Shown here in pieces: positions 35,447 through 45,462 of a stretch of DNA of 64,000 nucleotides. The number at the start of each line of letters is the position of its first letter. The stretch's first letter is position 1. This stretch comes from Methanolobus vulcani. Lineage in GTDB: Archaea > Halobacteriota > Methanosarcinia > Methanosarcinales > Methanosarcinaceae. The stretch spans positions 1 to 64,000 of the forward strand of contig NZ_VIAQ01000015.1 of assembly GCF_006546655.1 (NCBI RefSeq), in the 5' to 3' direction. The notes beneath the pieces are model-generated. The model was not told where the DNA came from, ran no database searches, and worked only from the letters and a program-made list of their open reading frames with translations. Made by a program: the position numbers and the translations under genes.

Positions 35447-35628
35447 TTATTAACTTTATTTATATGCTCATATAAAAAAAGCTAAGGATATTTATATATT
35501 AATAATACAATACTCTTAATTGTACTATTTGCTCACCAGTGTAAAAATCATCACATATAATCATAACTATATTTCACAGAATAGTCACTTATCTAATAAT
35601 ATGCAACACTTTGTTTCAGGGCTTAAAA

Positions 35629-37557
35629 ATGGACGAAAAAACAGGATATACCGTATTGATTGTGGATGACGATCCGCTAAACGTCAAGCTTTTGAATGTA
35701 TTTCTCTCAAAACATCATTCAGTTCTCGGAGCTTACAGTGGGGAAGAAGCTCTTAAAATTATGGAGTCTGTTCCTGTTGACCTTGTAATACTGGATATAA
35801 TGATGCCCGGGATGGACGGGTATGAAGTCTGTCGCAGGATAAAAGCCAATGAATCTACTAAATTTATTCCTGTAATTGTCGTTACAGCTCTTTCTTCAAA
35901 GAACGATCGAATAAAAGGTATTGACGCAGGTGCAGATGAGTTCCTTGTAAAACCCATTGACAGGGTGGAAGTTCTCACACGCGTGCGCACTCTCCTGAAC
36001 AATAAGCATCTGTATGATGAATTGAAGTCTGAAAGAGATAGGGTACAATCTTATCTTGACATTGCAGGATGTATAATTGTTGCTTTTGATAAAGACGGCA
36101 CGGTAAAACTTGCAAACAAAAAATGTTGTCAGTTACTGGGATATACTGAGGACGAACTTATCGGTCAAAATTGGGTCGATATCGCTGTTTATGACGATGA
36201 AAAAGAACGTGTATCCAGGGTTTTTGAAAGGGTGTCAAATGGCAATCTGGAATCTGTAAAGGTAAATGAGAATGGGGTTCTGACAAAGAACAAAGAACAA
36301 AGAATAATACGCTGGAACAATTCGTATCTTAAAGATTCTGATGGTACTATTATTGGAACTCTTAGTTCAGGTATTGATGTTACCGAGGAACGGCTTGCCA
36401 CAAAAAAACTTCGGGAAAGTGAGCATAAATTCCGTCTTTTAGCTGAAAATGCAAATGATGTTATATGGACCATGACTAAAGATGGCAGGTTCACATATAC
36501 CAGTCCCTCTGTTTCCAAACTAAGGGGTTATACTCCTGAAGAGGTTGCAAAGCAGCCATTAGAGGAAATATTCCCTCGTGAACACATAGAAAAGATATTG
36601 GATGCGATGGCACGTTTTCATGATCATCTCAAGGCGGGCAAAAGAAAATATTCAGAAACATTTGAGATCGAGCAATATCACAAAGATGGTTCAAGAATAT
36701 GGACTGAAGCCATTGCAACTCCTGTTTTTGATGAAGATGGTACTTTTGAGTTTTTCCTGGGTGTGACTCGTGATATTTCCGAACGCAAGAGGGCTGATGA
36801 AGAAATAAAACGGTATACAGCGGAGCTGACAAGGATGAATGAAGAACTAAAGACTCTTGACAGGATGAAGGATGAGTTCATATCAAATCTGAGCCATGAG
36901 TTAAAAACGCCTCTTATTTCCATTAAAGGTTATAGTGAACTGGTGCATGATGAAGTGATGGGGCCACTGAATTCCAGGCAGAAAGCAGCCATGAAAACCG
37001 TCCTTGATAAGTATGATCACTTGAGCTTCCTTATGGATTCATTACTTTATATGAGTATTGTAAAGTCTGGAAAAGTGAAATACAGGCTTGATCCTGTTAG
37101 AATAGAGGATACTCTTAAAAAAGTAGTGGATTATTTCTCTTTCCGGTCGCAGGAAAAAGATCTTATTATGGTATTTGATTTCCAGGAACATCTGCCACTG
37201 ATGAAGGGTGATGTAGAGTATCTGCCATATCTTTTCAGGTCTATCATAGATAATGCTGTCAAGTTCAGTCCTAACGGTTCAGAGGTATTGGTGCGTGCAT
37301 TTGAAGATAAAGATAATGTGCATGTAATGGTAAGTGATTACGGAATAGGTATTCCTGAGCATGAAATTGAGAATATTTTCAAGCGCTTTTACCAGATAGA
37401 TAGCTCCAAGTCCCGAAAGTATGGTGGAAGTGGAATGGGTTTGTATGTAAGCAAAACCATTGCCGAGATACATGGTGGAAAAATATGGGTAGAGAGTTCT
37501 GAAGGCACAGGTACTACTGTTCATGTAATATTCCCTGCGATGTCCAGATCCAATTAA
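35629..37557 (+). CDS. receiver-PAS-PAS-histidine kinase
   Basis: 642 aa. An N-terminal receiver domain carries the phospho-Asp motif LVILDIMMPGMDG and the Lys of FLVKPIDR. Two PAS domains follow (roughly 135-260 and 270-395), then HisKA with NLSHELKTPLISI and a CA domain with IIDNAVKFSP, SDYGIGI and GSGMGLYVSKT. No membrane segment. Start ATG 35629 with AGGG upstream is preferred to a TTG 18 bases earlier. The receiver-first layout means it is likely controlled by another kinase. No partner is adjacent. Confidence 0.9.
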   Translation: MDEKTGYTVLIVDDDPLNVKLLNVFLSKHHSVLGAYSGEEALKIMESVPVDLVILDIMMPGMDGYEVCRRIKANESTKFIPVIVVTALSSKNDRIKGIDAGADEFLVKPIDRVEVLTRVRTLLNNKHLYDELKSERDRVQSYLDIAGCIIVAFDKDGTVKLANKKCCQLLGYTEDELIGQNWVDIAVYDDEKERVSRVFERVSNGNLESVKVNENGVLTKNKEQRIIRWNNSYLKDSDGTIIGTLSSGIDVTEERLATKKLRESEHKFRLLAENANDVIWTMTKDGRFTYTSPSVSKLRGYTPEEVAKQPLEEIFPREHIEKILDAMARFHDHLKAGKRKYSETFEIEQYHKDGSRIWTEAIATPVFDEDGTFEFFLGVTRDISERKRADEEIKRYTAELTRMNEELKTLDRMKDEFISNLSHELKTPLISIKGYSELVHDEVMGPLNSRQKAAMKTVLDKYDHLSFLMDSLLYMSIVKSGKVKYRLDPVRIEDTLKKVVDYFSFRSQEKDLIMVFDFQEHLPLMKGDVEYLPYLFRSIIDNAVKFSPNGSEVLVRAFEDKDNVHVMVSDYGIGIPEHEIENIFKRFYQIDSSKSRKYGGSGMGLYVSKTIAEIHGGKIWVESSEGTGTTVHVIFPAMSRSN

Positions 37558-37639
37558 ATTTCTTTCTAAATTTTTGTGGTTTTATTTTCTTCCTGCAGAT
37601 CACAAAGCATTTTATATCCTGAAGTTTCTTTTTGTTCTG

Positions 37640-38251
37640 ATGTATGCTGAAGATGTAGTCTCACGCTTATGGAAATTATATCCGGGTGGATATTTTCACA
37701 TTAATAAGGACCCATTTTACCTGCTTATATCCACTGTATTGTCCCAGCGAACAAGGGATGAGGTTACCATTCCAACAACCCAGAAGCTTTTCAGTGTGTT
37801 TGGCACGGTTCAGGAAATGGCAGAAGCTGACGTTGATGAGATTCAGGAGCTCATTAAGAATGTGGGATTCTACAGGGTTAAAGCCCAGCGCATTATTGAC
37901 ATTTCACGCATCATTTTGCAGGACTATGATGGTGTCGTTCCTGACAGCATGGATGAGCTTCTCAAACTTCCGGGTGTTGGCAGGAAGACTGCAAACTGTG
38001 TACTTGGTTATGGATTTGAGCAGGATGTCATTGCAGTTGATACTCATGTGCATAGAATATCCAATCGCATGGGTCTGGTAAAAACATCTGATCCGGATGA
38101 AACTGAGAAAGAGCTTGAGAAGGTGCTTTCAAAAGATGACTGGAAGGACATAAACGGGCTTATGGTGTTGTTCGGTCAGAATGTATGCAGGCCGGTTGGG
38201 CCGAAATGTGATGAATGCATTATGGCTGATATTTGTCCGAAGCTTATCTGA
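37640..38251 (+). CDS. nth: endonuclease III
   Basis: 203-aa DNA glycosylase/AP lyase of base-excision repair. HhH motif LPGVGRKTANCVL contains catalytic Lys116, and Asp134 lies in AVDTHVHR. The C-terminal 4Fe-4S site is C183-x6-C190-x2-C193-x5-C199. ATG 37640 is the preferred start: it follows a TATA-like tttatat at 37611-37617 by about 26 bases, which suggests a leaderless message, while the longer reading adds a hydrophobic tail absent from the family. Confidence 0.95.
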   Translation: MYAEDVVSRLWKLYPGGYFHINKDPFYLLISTVLSQRTRDEVTIPTTQKLFSVFGTVQEMAEADVDEIQELIKNVGFYRVKAQRIIDISRIILQDYDGVVPDSMDELLKLPGVGRKTANCVLGYGFEQDVIAVDTHVHRISNRMGLVKTSDPDETEKELEKVLSKDDWKDINGLMVLFGQNVCRPVGPKCDECIMADICPKLI

Positions 38252-38500
38252 GCTATTTTATTATTTTGAGCAGTTTTGATAAAAACCCGAGTTTCAACAA
38301 ACTATTTATTGCTATATTCTATATAAAGCACAAATCTCGTGTTTCATGCCATAACTCTAATATATAAAGTGCTGGTTTTGCACGAGAACTGATAAATTTC
38401 ATAGTTGCAAATAGTATGATAACTAATGAACTGGCTATTAGACAACTACAACTGCAGACACGCTATTTATCCAGTATAGTATAATATACGAGTGAGAATC

Positions 38501-39679
38501 ATGTTATTAATCGGAGAAGCATTAATCGGCGAGGAACCAGAACTCGCACACGTTGACCTTATGATCGGAAACAAAGACGGTCCTGTTGGTCAGGCATTCG
38601 CAAACGGTTTGACACAGCTTTCAGCAGGTCACACACCTCTGCTTTCAGTTATTCGTCCAAATCTTCCAACAAAACCTGCAACACTTATCGTACCAAAGGT
38701 AACTGTAAAGAATATGGACCAGGCAGCTCAGATCTTCGGTCCTGCACAGGCAGCTGTTGCAAAGGCTGTTGCAGATGCTCTTGAAGAGGGAGCATTCGGT
38801 GACCTTGACCCTGAAGATCTTGTGGTTGTTGCAAGTGTTTTCATTCACCCTGAAGCAACAGATTACAACAGAATCTACAGGTACAACTACGGAGCTACAA
38901 AACTTGCTGTAAAGCGCGCAGTAGATGGCTTCCCTGACATCGACACAGTACTCAATGAGAAGGACAGAATGGGACACGCAATCATGGGATTCAAGGTATC
39001 CAGACTCTGGAACCCACCATACCTACAGGTTGCACTTGACAATCCAAACCTTCCTCTTATCCAGAACATCGTCAAACAGATCCCTAAGAGCGACCACGTT
39101 ATCCTCGAAGCAGGAACACCTCTTATCAAACGCTATGGTGTTGACGTTATCAGCAAGCTCAGGGAGATCCGTCCTGATGCATTCATAGTTGCTGACCTTA
39201 AGACCCTGGACACAGGAAACCTCGAGGCACGTATGGTAGCAGATGCAACTGCAGATGCAATTGTTGTTTCAGCTCTTGCACCTATTGCAACCATGAACAA
39301 GGCAATTGAGGAAGCTCACAAGACAGGTATCTATGCTATCATGGACACACTCAATTGTGATGACCCTGTAGCAGTACTCAAGAAGCTTGATGTACTTCCT
39401 GATGTTGTAGAACTCCACCGTGGAATCGATATCGAGGAAACAGAGCACGCATGGGGTAACATCGATGCAATCAAGGCTCTCTCACCAAAGATCCTTGTGG
39501 CAGTTGCTGGTGGTGTACGTATCGACACAATGCCTGCAGCTCTTAAGGCAGGTGCAGATGTCCTTGTAGTTGGAAGAGCAATCACCAACGCAAAGGATGT
39601 AAGGCAGGTCGCAGAGAAATTCATTGAAGGTCTTAACAACCCTGAAATCGACCAGTTCAGAGTTATGACCGACTTCTAA
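38501..39679 (+). CDS. bifunctional Fae-Hps
   Basis: 392-aa fusion. Residues 1-~165 are formaldehyde-activating enzyme ([19 protein letters not shown] start, active-site His18 region) joining formaldehyde to tetrahydromethanopterin. Residues ~170-392 are 3-hexulose-6-phosphate synthase ([31 protein letters not shown]). In methanogens the fusion makes pentose phosphate by releasing formaldehyde from hexulose phosphate. The start is ATG 38501, with GTG nine bases earlier as an alternative. Codon use is strongly biased as in highly expressed genes. A hairpin terminator follows the stop. Confidence 0.96.
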   Translation: MLLIGEALIGEEPELAHVDLMIGNKDGPVGQAFANGLTQLSAGHTPLLSVIRPNLPTKPATLIVPKVTVKNMDQAAQIFGPAQAAVAKAVADALEEGAFGDLDPEDLVVVASVFIHPEATDYNRIYRYNYGATKLAVKRAVDGFPDIDTVLNEKDRMGHAIMGFKVSRLWNPPYLQVALDNPNLPLIQNIVKQIPKSDHVILEAGTPLIKRYGVDVISKLREIRPDAFIVADLKTLDTGNLEARMVADATADAIVVSALAPIATMNKAIEEAHKTGIYAIMDTLNCDDPVAVLKKLDVLPDVVELHRGIDIEETEHAWGNIDAIKALSPKILVAVAGGVRIDTMPAALKAGADVLVVGRAITNAKDVRQVAEKFIEGLNNPEIDQFRVMTDF

Positions 39680-39681
39680 GC

Positions 39682-39713
39682 GTGTGGAATTTCCACACTC
39701 TTTTCTTCTTTTT
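39682..39713 (+). terminator. Terminator of fae-hps
   Basis: Stem GTGTGGA / TCCACAC (39682-39688, 39692-39698) with a 3-base loop is followed by a T-rich tract to 39713, immediately after the stop codon. Confidence 0.8.
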
Positions 39714-39865
39714 CTAAATTTCACTCTTGTTTTAGCTTCTTCTGTGTTTCTTTCGGGATACTTCCACGTTTCTCCCAAGATTATATTTATAGTTGGAGTT
39801 ACATCTATATTGCTGCGTACAAGATGCGCATACTGATATTCATAATCATATTGGAGAGATTTAAT

Positions 39866-40534
39866 TTGAGTTCTACACTAATTGTCCTGAACCTCAAAAC
39901 ATACCTTGAGGGCACAGGCGAAGGCGCCGTAAAGGTTGCACAGGCATGTAAAGAAGTTGCAGATGACAGCGGAATTGAGATTGGTGTTGCACCACAGTTC
40001 TGTGACATCTACCGTGTAGCATCACAGGTGGACCTGCCGGTCTATGCACAGAGTCTTGACCCGGTAGGAGCAGGCAGCTTTACAGGACATGCATTCGTCC
40101 AGTCAATCAAAGACGCAGGCGCAGTTGGAACCCTTATCAACCACTCCGAATGCCGTCTCACTCTTGCAAACATCGATGCATCCATCACAACTGCAAGAAA
40201 CGCAGCCCTCAAGACAATAGTCTGCACCAACAACGTTGCAACATCAGCCGCTGCAGCAGCACTCGGTCCTGATTATGTTGCAGTTGAACCACCAGAGCTT
40301 ATCGGCTCCGGCATCCCTGTATCAAAAGCAGACCCTGGTGTAGTCACAGGTTCAGTTGATGCAGTAAAGAGGATCAACCCTGCAGTCCAGGTTCTCTGCG
40401 GTGCAGGCATCTCAAAAGGCGAAGACCTTGCAGCAGCTCTTGAACTTGGTTCAGTTGGCGTTCTGCTGGCATCAGGAATTGTGAAGGCTGCTGATCCAAA
40501 GGCTGCACTTGAAGACCTTGTGAGCAAGGTCTGA
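39866..40534 (+). CDS. tpiA: triosephosphate isomerase
   Basis: 222-aa archaeal-type TIM. The active-site Asn/Lys lie in VLNLKTY, catalytic His in NHSECR and catalytic Glu in VAVEPPEL; the phosphate-binding GAGIS and SGIV loops follow. The true start is TTG 39866 with GGAGAG seven bases upstream; an ATG 42 bases earlier would add a non-conserved hydrophobic stretch. Codon bias is strong, so expression is high. It follows fae-hps by ~190 bases with its own promoter region. Confidence 0.95.
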   Translation: MSSTLIVLNLKTYLEGTGEGAVKVAQACKEVADDSGIEIGVAPQFCDIYRVASQVDLPVYAQSLDPVGAGSFTGHAFVQSIKDAGAVGTLINHSECRLTLANIDASITTARNAALKTIVCTNNVATSAAAAALGPDYVAVEPPELIGSGIPVSKADPGVVTGSVDAVKRINPAVQVLCGAGISKGEDLAAALELGSVGVLLASGIVKAADPKAALEDLVSKV

Positions 40535-40716
40535 TTGTTCTTTTTCAAATCACAAATAAAAATAAGGCATTTTAGTTCTATCCAGAGGTAGTGCAACTAA
40601 TGCCTTTCAATTGCCTTTCTATTTCTTGATGCACATTTTTGGTTGCCAATGTCTAAATAATTAATGATGCATATAGGTATGTATTTTTAGTTGTTAATGA
40701 AATAAATTTACACAAC

Positions 40717-40726
40717 GCTTATATAG
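40717..40726 (+). promoter_or_regulatory. TATA box of HTH-DUF1673 operon
   Basis: The sequence gcttatatag lies about 25-28 bases before the ATG at 40748, so the transcript is probably leaderless; no RBS lies before the ATG. Confidence 0.55.
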
Positions 40727-40747
40727 TAAACATGTATATGTTGACAT

Positions 40748-41194
40748 ATGTTTCTTCCAACAGGAGATAAACAGTTTGAGTTCTGGAAACTGCGAAGAAA
40801 CGGTTTCCCCAACATTAACATTGCAAACTCATTCAATATCTCTCGACAGGCTGTATCCAGGGCGCTAATCAGCATGGATACCCGAATTGAGAAAACACTT
40901 CTTGAGATGGCTCAGGCGAATCAGATCGAAGTGGAGAAGATGAATGTTGAGTGTGGTATACTGTTCGGACACTCAGTACCACTGAATGTCAGCACCTTGA
41001 TTTTTGTATCGGAAAAGTACGGTGTTCAGGTGTGGTACGAACACGAAGGGGACTGTGGTAAATGCAGCAGATACAAAGAATGTATGGAATTACTGTGGGA
41101 CTTTGCAGATGAGATGAATGTCAAACTCGAACAGACAGACGATCCTACAAAATTGGCAGAGGAACTGTTCGAGAAATTGAGGGGGTTAGTATGA
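40748..41194 (+). CDS. HTH regulator with C-terminal Cys cluster
   Basis: 148 aa. Residues ~8-45 form a helix-turn-helix (KLRRNGFPNINIANSFNISR then QAVSRAL as recognition helix). The C-terminal half is a mixed alpha/beta domain ending in C103-x2-C106-x5-C112, which could bind zinc or a cluster. The same reading frame runs directly into two membrane-protein genes; the stop overlaps the next ATG (ATGA). Context resembles a regulator with membrane partners. The regulated genes are unknown; self-regulation is plausible. Confidence 0.8.
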   Translation: MFLPTGDKQFEFWKLRRNGFPNINIANSFNISRQAVSRALISMDTRIEKTLLEMAQANQIEVEKMNVECGILFGHSVPLNVSTLIFVSEKYGVQVWYEHEGDCGKCSRYKECMELLWDFADEMNVKLEQTDDPTKLAEELFEKLRGLV

Positions 41195-41931
41195 CAATAA
41201 ATGTGGCTGAAACTATACGTAAAGTTATGGGCTGGTGTCCCAATGCAACTGTGAGTAAATCAAAATTATCTCAACAGATTGATTTTGTAAACACCAATAT
41301 GAACTCTTTGAGAATACCAAATGGAGACTTCGTTCGATCCAAAAATGTATTATTCCCTGCAAACACTTCCTTGTTTATTATTTTGAGTGTAACTATTTTG
41401 AATGTGGTTCTGTTTTTATCCAGAGGGATGGATTACACAGTCTTAATCCCTATCACTATCGGAGCCTCTCTCTTGTTTTATTTTTTTGTGATTAGATCAA
41501 TCCAGTCTAATATCATCATCGATGATCATGGCGTTCATTTAGAATCTTTTGAATTGAGGAATATTACAATAAAATACAGAGACATTAGATCCGTAACTCC
41601 AAACAAACCCATTAAATTTGCAGCTTCAATGACTTCATTACTGGCAATACCATTGTTAATTCTTGTTTCACTATCGGCTTATTCAGTATACATGAGGGGA
41701 GGATGGCAAATGTCCATGTTGGTTTTCCTGATCGTGCCCGGGTATTTGTTACTAAAATACAAGGGCGATGCAAAATATCGGGATGTAGACACACAGCTAT
41801 CTATCCAATGTGAAAACAAAAGTCGTTATTCAAAATGGTACGAGGCTACGTCTAACTATACGATTGCAACCGACAAGTTGACCGCATCAGAGGTTCAGGA
41901 TTGTATTGAGCATTACAGGGATGTGCGCTAA
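41191..41931 (+). CDS. DUF1673 family membrane protein 1
   Basis: 246 aa. It begins with the DUF1673 mark IRKVMGWCPNA (residues 10-20). Four hydrophobic helices are visible: two between about 58 and 105 and two between about 150 and 190. The ~45-residue stretch between the pairs (DDHGVHLESFELRNITIKYR) looks like a PH-type beta segment. DUF1673 is known mainly from Methanosarcinaceae, function unknown. It overlaps the HTH gene by four bases, and the next gene starts directly after its stop. Topology suggests both ends inside. Confidence 0.82.
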   Translation: MTINVAETIRKVMGWCPNATVSKSKLSQQIDFVNTNMNSLRIPNGDFVRSKNVLFPANTSLFIILSVTILNVVLFLSRGMDYTVLIPITIGASLLFYFFVIRSIQSNIIIDDHGVHLESFELRNITIKYRDIRSVTPNKPIKFAASMTSLLAIPLLILVSLSAYSVYMRGGWQMSMLVFLIVPGYLLLKYKGDAKYRDVDTQLSIQCENKSRYSKWYEATSNYTIATDKLTASEVQDCIEHYRDVR

Positions 41932-42531
41932 ATGTTTTTAATTGAAAATGTTAGGAAGATGATGGGCTGGTGTCCGAATGTGGCTGCTATGGATACCAAA
42001 AAAATCCAATTCGATGACCTTGCAGTAAATGCGTCTGATAAAGGTGGGGAATCAAACCATACGACCATGAAATGGGGGAATAAGTATCACAATTTGATCT
42101 TAATAGGGGCAATACTCGCTACTATTGGTCCCATAAATATGTTGGTTTCGTGGGGAGTAATGAGCACAGGAAGTTTATTTTCAGGTGCTTTTTCAGGACT
42201 GTTGACAGGTGTGGTTATGAGGAAATCAGTTTGGCATTCATTAGATCGGATAGAAACTCGTAAACCACGTAAAACTACCTCACGGGTATCCATAAAAAAA
42301 GCAATTGTTTTTGCTATCGGCTTTCTTCTATATGTGATTGCATTAAGCCATTTAATAGCAATTTTCGGATCGATGAATATCGTTGCATTCCATGGTGGGT
42401 TTGGCATGTCTCTATTCTGGTCAGTATATATTCAGGTAATACAATGGGAAGGGAAAAATCAGAAGATATTGGTTAAGTTTGGATTCGCTGATCCAGTTGC
42501 TGTAGTATTGGACAGGAGAAAAGCGAATTGA
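41932..42531 (+). CDS. DUF1673 family membrane protein 2
   Basis: 199 aa, opening with VRKMMGWCPNV, the same N-terminal mark as the upstream gene, then several hydrophobic helices (about 50-85 and 118-165). It is a paralogue of the preceding protein in its start, but the rest has diverged. Its ATG directly follows the preceding TAA, so the three genes form one transcript. Function unknown. Confidence 0.82.
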   Translation: MFLIENVRKMMGWCPNVAAMDTKKIQFDDLAVNASDKGGESNHTTMKWGNKYHNLILIGAILATIGPINMLVSWGVMSTGSLFSGAFSGLLTGVVMRKSVWHSLDRIETRKPRKTTSRVSIKKAIVFAIGFLLYVIALSHLIAIFGSMNIVAFHGGFGMSLFWSVYIQVIQWEGKNQKILVKFGFADPVAVVLDRRKAN

Positions 42532-42593
42532 CAAAAGTTATTGGATATTTTTATCGATGATGTGAAACTAATTCGTATTTTCAATGTGATAAA

Positions 42594-43913
42594 TTAGCAT
42601 CCGCGAATACTGCAACCAATTCCCTTAAGCTGCCTCTCAACTTCCTTATGCACTTTTTCAGCTTCAACATCACCCATAATCATTACACGGAAGGTCACGC
42701 TCAGCCTCTCAGTTCCCTCAACACCTTCATACCTGTCAATTATCTCAATTGAAACGATATCATCATTACAGGAAGCAAGTTCCATGATTACATCAGCATC
42801 AGCTCTCTCAGGAATCAGCACCGATATGTCTCTTAAATTATGCTCAAGGTTTTCGAGTTTCCACTCATGCAGTTCCTCTTCATCTAACAGGTGTATGTTC
42901 TCTATTTTCAGAGGAACCATCCTGCTACCACATTCAATAACCACGTCTCTAGGACTTACTTTCTTGATAATTCCTGTGTGGACTACGCCTGAATAGATGT
43001 GCCTGACGCCAATCTCCTGTCCTATGGAATCAAGTAGCCTGTCAAATTCAGCAATCTTTGAATTTATGAGCTTGTCAGATCTGCGAAGTGCAGATGCAGT
43101 ATCTCCAAAATGCACTGCTGCATCTTTCATTTTATTGGTGAAGGCTTCGACATCCTTTTTCCTGACAATGGATGACATCTCACTGCATTGGTTCATGAAA
43201 GCATCATGCACCTTGAGAACTTCCGGGTTCTCCATCTGGATGTATGCGTAGAGGTATGGGTTCTGTCCGAGTATCCTGCCAACGAAATCAAGCATGATGT
43301 CGTAGACCGGGCTCATGAATCTCCTTGACTCGTTCACACTGAAATCAAGGGCATCAAAGGTGGTTCCGATGGTGATGTAGGCAAAGTGAGTAAGTCCCTG
43401 CACAACGGAAACAAATCCATCGTGCTCTGCGGGAGTGATAACTTCGATGTGGGCTCCGTTATCCTCAAAAAGTGAGCGCATAACAGGGAACCATTTATTG
43501 CATCGTCCCTCGATAGGTGTTAAAATGAATATCTGCCCATGCAGACTTGGAATGGATGGTCCGAACATAGGGTGGGTACCGAGTATCTCCACATCTTCGG
43601 GAGCATACTTCTTCATGGCTTCAGTAGGTCCGACCTTTAGTGATGTGAAATCCATAAGCAGGCTTCCACTCTTCATCTTTGGTGCAGTTTCACTGATGAC
43701 CTTCTCGGTTATATTGATGGGTACAGTTACGATAACAACATCACTGGTGCTGATTGCAGCATCAAGGTCACTGGCAAACTCAACTTCCATCCGCTCAGCA
43801 ACTTCAACTTTCCCGCTGCTGCCCCAGACAACGACCTCGTAACCGTGGTTCTTAAAAAAAGGAGTGAACCACTGTCCCATTTCACCGGTACCGCCTATGA
43901 TCAGGACTTTCAA
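42594..43913 (-). CDS. tyrA: prephenate dehydrogenase with FDX-ACB-like tail
   Basis: 439 aa. Residues 1-~290 are a TyrA dehydrogenase: the NAD loop is GGTGEMG, with HPMFGPSIPSL and QGLTHF in the substrate site. The last ~80 residues (361-439) look like the FDX-ACB domain of PheRS beta: RDISVLIP, then IIDRYEG, then a strand (LSVTFRV) and a final IRG. It closes the minus-strand aroA'-B'-D-E-tyrA operon and follows aroE by two bases. The added domain probably has a regulatory role, as ACT domains do in other TyrA proteins; this is inference. Confidence 0.93.
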   Translation of the reverse strand: MKVLIIGGTGEMGQWFTPFFKNHGYEVVVWGSSGKVEVAERMEVEFASDLDAAISTSDVVIVTVPINITEKVISETAPKMKSGSLLMDFTSLKVGPTEAMKKYAPEDVEILGTHPMFGPSIPSLHGQIFILTPIEGRCNKWFPVMRSLFEDNGAHIEVITPAEHDGFVSVVQGLTHFAYITIGTTFDALDFSVNESRRFMSPVYDIMLDFVGRILGQNPYLYAYIQMENPEVLKVHDAFMNQCSEMSSIVRKKDVEAFTNKMKDAAVHFGDTASALRRSDKLINSKIAEFDRLLDSIGQEIGVRHIYSGVVHTGIIKKVSPRDVVIECGSRMVPLKIENIHLLDEEELHEWKLENLEHNLRDISVLIPERADADVIMELASCNDDIVSIEIIDRYEGVEGTERLSVTFRVMIMGDVEAEKVHKEVERQLKGIGCSIRGC

Positions 43914-43915
43914 AC

Positions 43916-44731
43916 TTAAAAGCCCTCCAATATCGCTTTCTTCATAACTTCAATTGGTGGCTCAACGCCAGTCCAGATCTTAAATGCCTCTGCACCCTGG
44001 TAGACCAGCATCATCTCACCGGTGACTGCTTTAGCACCAGCTTTCTTGGCTTCCTTCAGAAGGGTGGTTTCCAGAGGATTGTAAACGATATCAAATACAG
44101 TGAGTTCAGAATGCATATCATTTGCTGTTGCTATCGTTCCCTCGGTCTTTGGATGCATTCCGAGGGTGGTACAATTGATAAGTATATCACTATCAGCAAT
44201 CAGTTGCTTCATATTTTCAAGACCGCAACCTCTGGCACTTCCAACTGCCGACACACCGGCTGCAAGCTCGATAGCTTTTTCCTCGGTCCTGTTGGCTATG
44301 GTGATGTCTGCTCCGTCTTTCGCAAACTGAAATGCGATAGCCCTTGAAGCTCCGCCTGCACCTACTATCAGTACATTGGAACCTTTTATCTTCACTCCTT
44401 TTTCCTCAAGACTGCGTTTTGCACCAAGTCCGTCGGTATTGTAGCCGACCATTCCATCCTTGAAGTCAACGGTGTTCACTGCGCCGATACCTTCTGCCAG
44501 CGGGTCAGCATCGACTATCTTCAATGCTTCCTGTTTTAGCGGAACAGTGAGATTCACACCGCCAAAACCCATGGCTTTAGCTCCAAGGAGTGCATCCTTT
44601 AGATTTTCAGGACTGACCCTGAAAGCATGGTATGTGCATTCCATACCAAGTTTCCTGAATGCTGCATTATGCATATCGGGTGATTTTGAATGTGCTATCG
44701 GATCACCGAATACGCCGAAAACTGTGTTCAA
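43916..44731 (-). CDS. aroE: shikimate dehydrogenase
   Basis: 271 aa. The substrate-binding segment is SKSPDMHNAAF, the catalytic lysine lies in NLTVPLKQ, and the NADP loop is GAGGASRAIA followed by ANRTEEK. It reduces 3-dehydroshikimate with NADPH. It overlaps the aroD end by four bases and is followed by tyrA after two bases. Confidence 0.96.
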   Translation of the reverse strand: MNTVFGVFGDPIAHSKSPDMHNAAFRKLGMECTYHAFRVSPENLKDALLGAKAMGFGGVNLTVPLKQEALKIVDADPLAEGIGAVNTVDFKDGMVGYNTDGLGAKRSLEEKGVKIKGSNVLIVGAGGASRAIAFQFAKDGADITIANRTEEKAIELAAGVSAVGSARGCGLENMKQLIADSDILINCTTLGMHPKTEGTIATANDMHSELTVFDIVYNPLETTLLKEAKKAGAKAVTGEMMLVYQGAEAFKIWTGVEPPIEVMKKAILEGF

Positions 44732-45432
44732 AAGAGAATCTCCAGAGCTGATTTAAGTTCGTGTATCTTGATCTGTCCCGGTGCAACAGCCTGTGCTATT
44801 GCTCCGTATGTGAGACGTGAGCCATAACATGGAGCAACGATACGGCTGTGTTTGCCTATTTCTCCCATTGCAATGGTACAGACTGGTTTTTCCATATCAG
44901 CAGTAGCCTGAAGAACGTTCAGCACATCCTGTTTTGACTTTGCCATAACAGCCAGTTTTGCGATATCGCCACCTGCTTCATGTGCATGATTGAGTATTTT
45001 CTTCATGATATCGACAGAAGGAGTTCCATCAAAATCATGAGCGGAAACAATTACTGTTACTCCTGCTGCTTTTGCTGCAGCGATGACCTTATTACGCTGT
45101 TCTTCGTCCGCGCTAAGCTCAATATCAACCGCTTCAACAAATGGAATAATATCTATCAGAAGTTTAATCCTGTCATCTTCAGAACCTTCCCATTTGCCGC
45201 CATCAGATTGTAATCGGTTGGTTGCAATACAAGGAAGGTTGGTGTTCACTTTTATTCTTTCAATGGTCTTCTTAGCTTCTTCAAGGTCTGAAAAATTGAG
45301 AAGATCAAATCTCAGCTCAAGCACATTAGCACCCAGCCAGTTTGCAGCTTTTGCATTCTCCGCTGGGTCATCGTCTATCACTGAAACGATAGCGGGCTTT
45401 TCATCAAGGTCAAAGTTTCCTATCTTTACCAT
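44728..45432 (-). CDS. aroD: 3-dehydroquinate dehydratase, type I
   Basis: 234-aa class I (Schiff base) dehydratase. Markers are ELRFDLLNF, the HDF active-site segment VSAHDFDGTP with His, the Lys of IAKLAVMAK, and the terminal APGQI. It overlaps aroE by four bases and follows aroB' by about 30 bases, consistent with a polycistronic message. Confidence 0.95.
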   Translation of the reverse strand: MVKIGNFDLDEKPAIVSVIDDDPAENAKAANWLGANVLELRFDLLNFSDLEEAKKTIERIKVNTNLPCIATNRLQSDGGKWEGSEDDRIKLLIDIIPFVEAVDIELSADEEQRNKVIAAAKAAGVTVIVSAHDFDGTPSVDIMKKILNHAHEAGGDIAKLAVMAKSKQDVLNVLQATADMEKPVCTIAMGEIGKHSRIVAPCYGSRLTYGAIAQAVAPGQIKIHELKSALEILF

Positions 45433-45462
45433 TGAATCGCTCCTGACTTATCTTCTTCTCGT

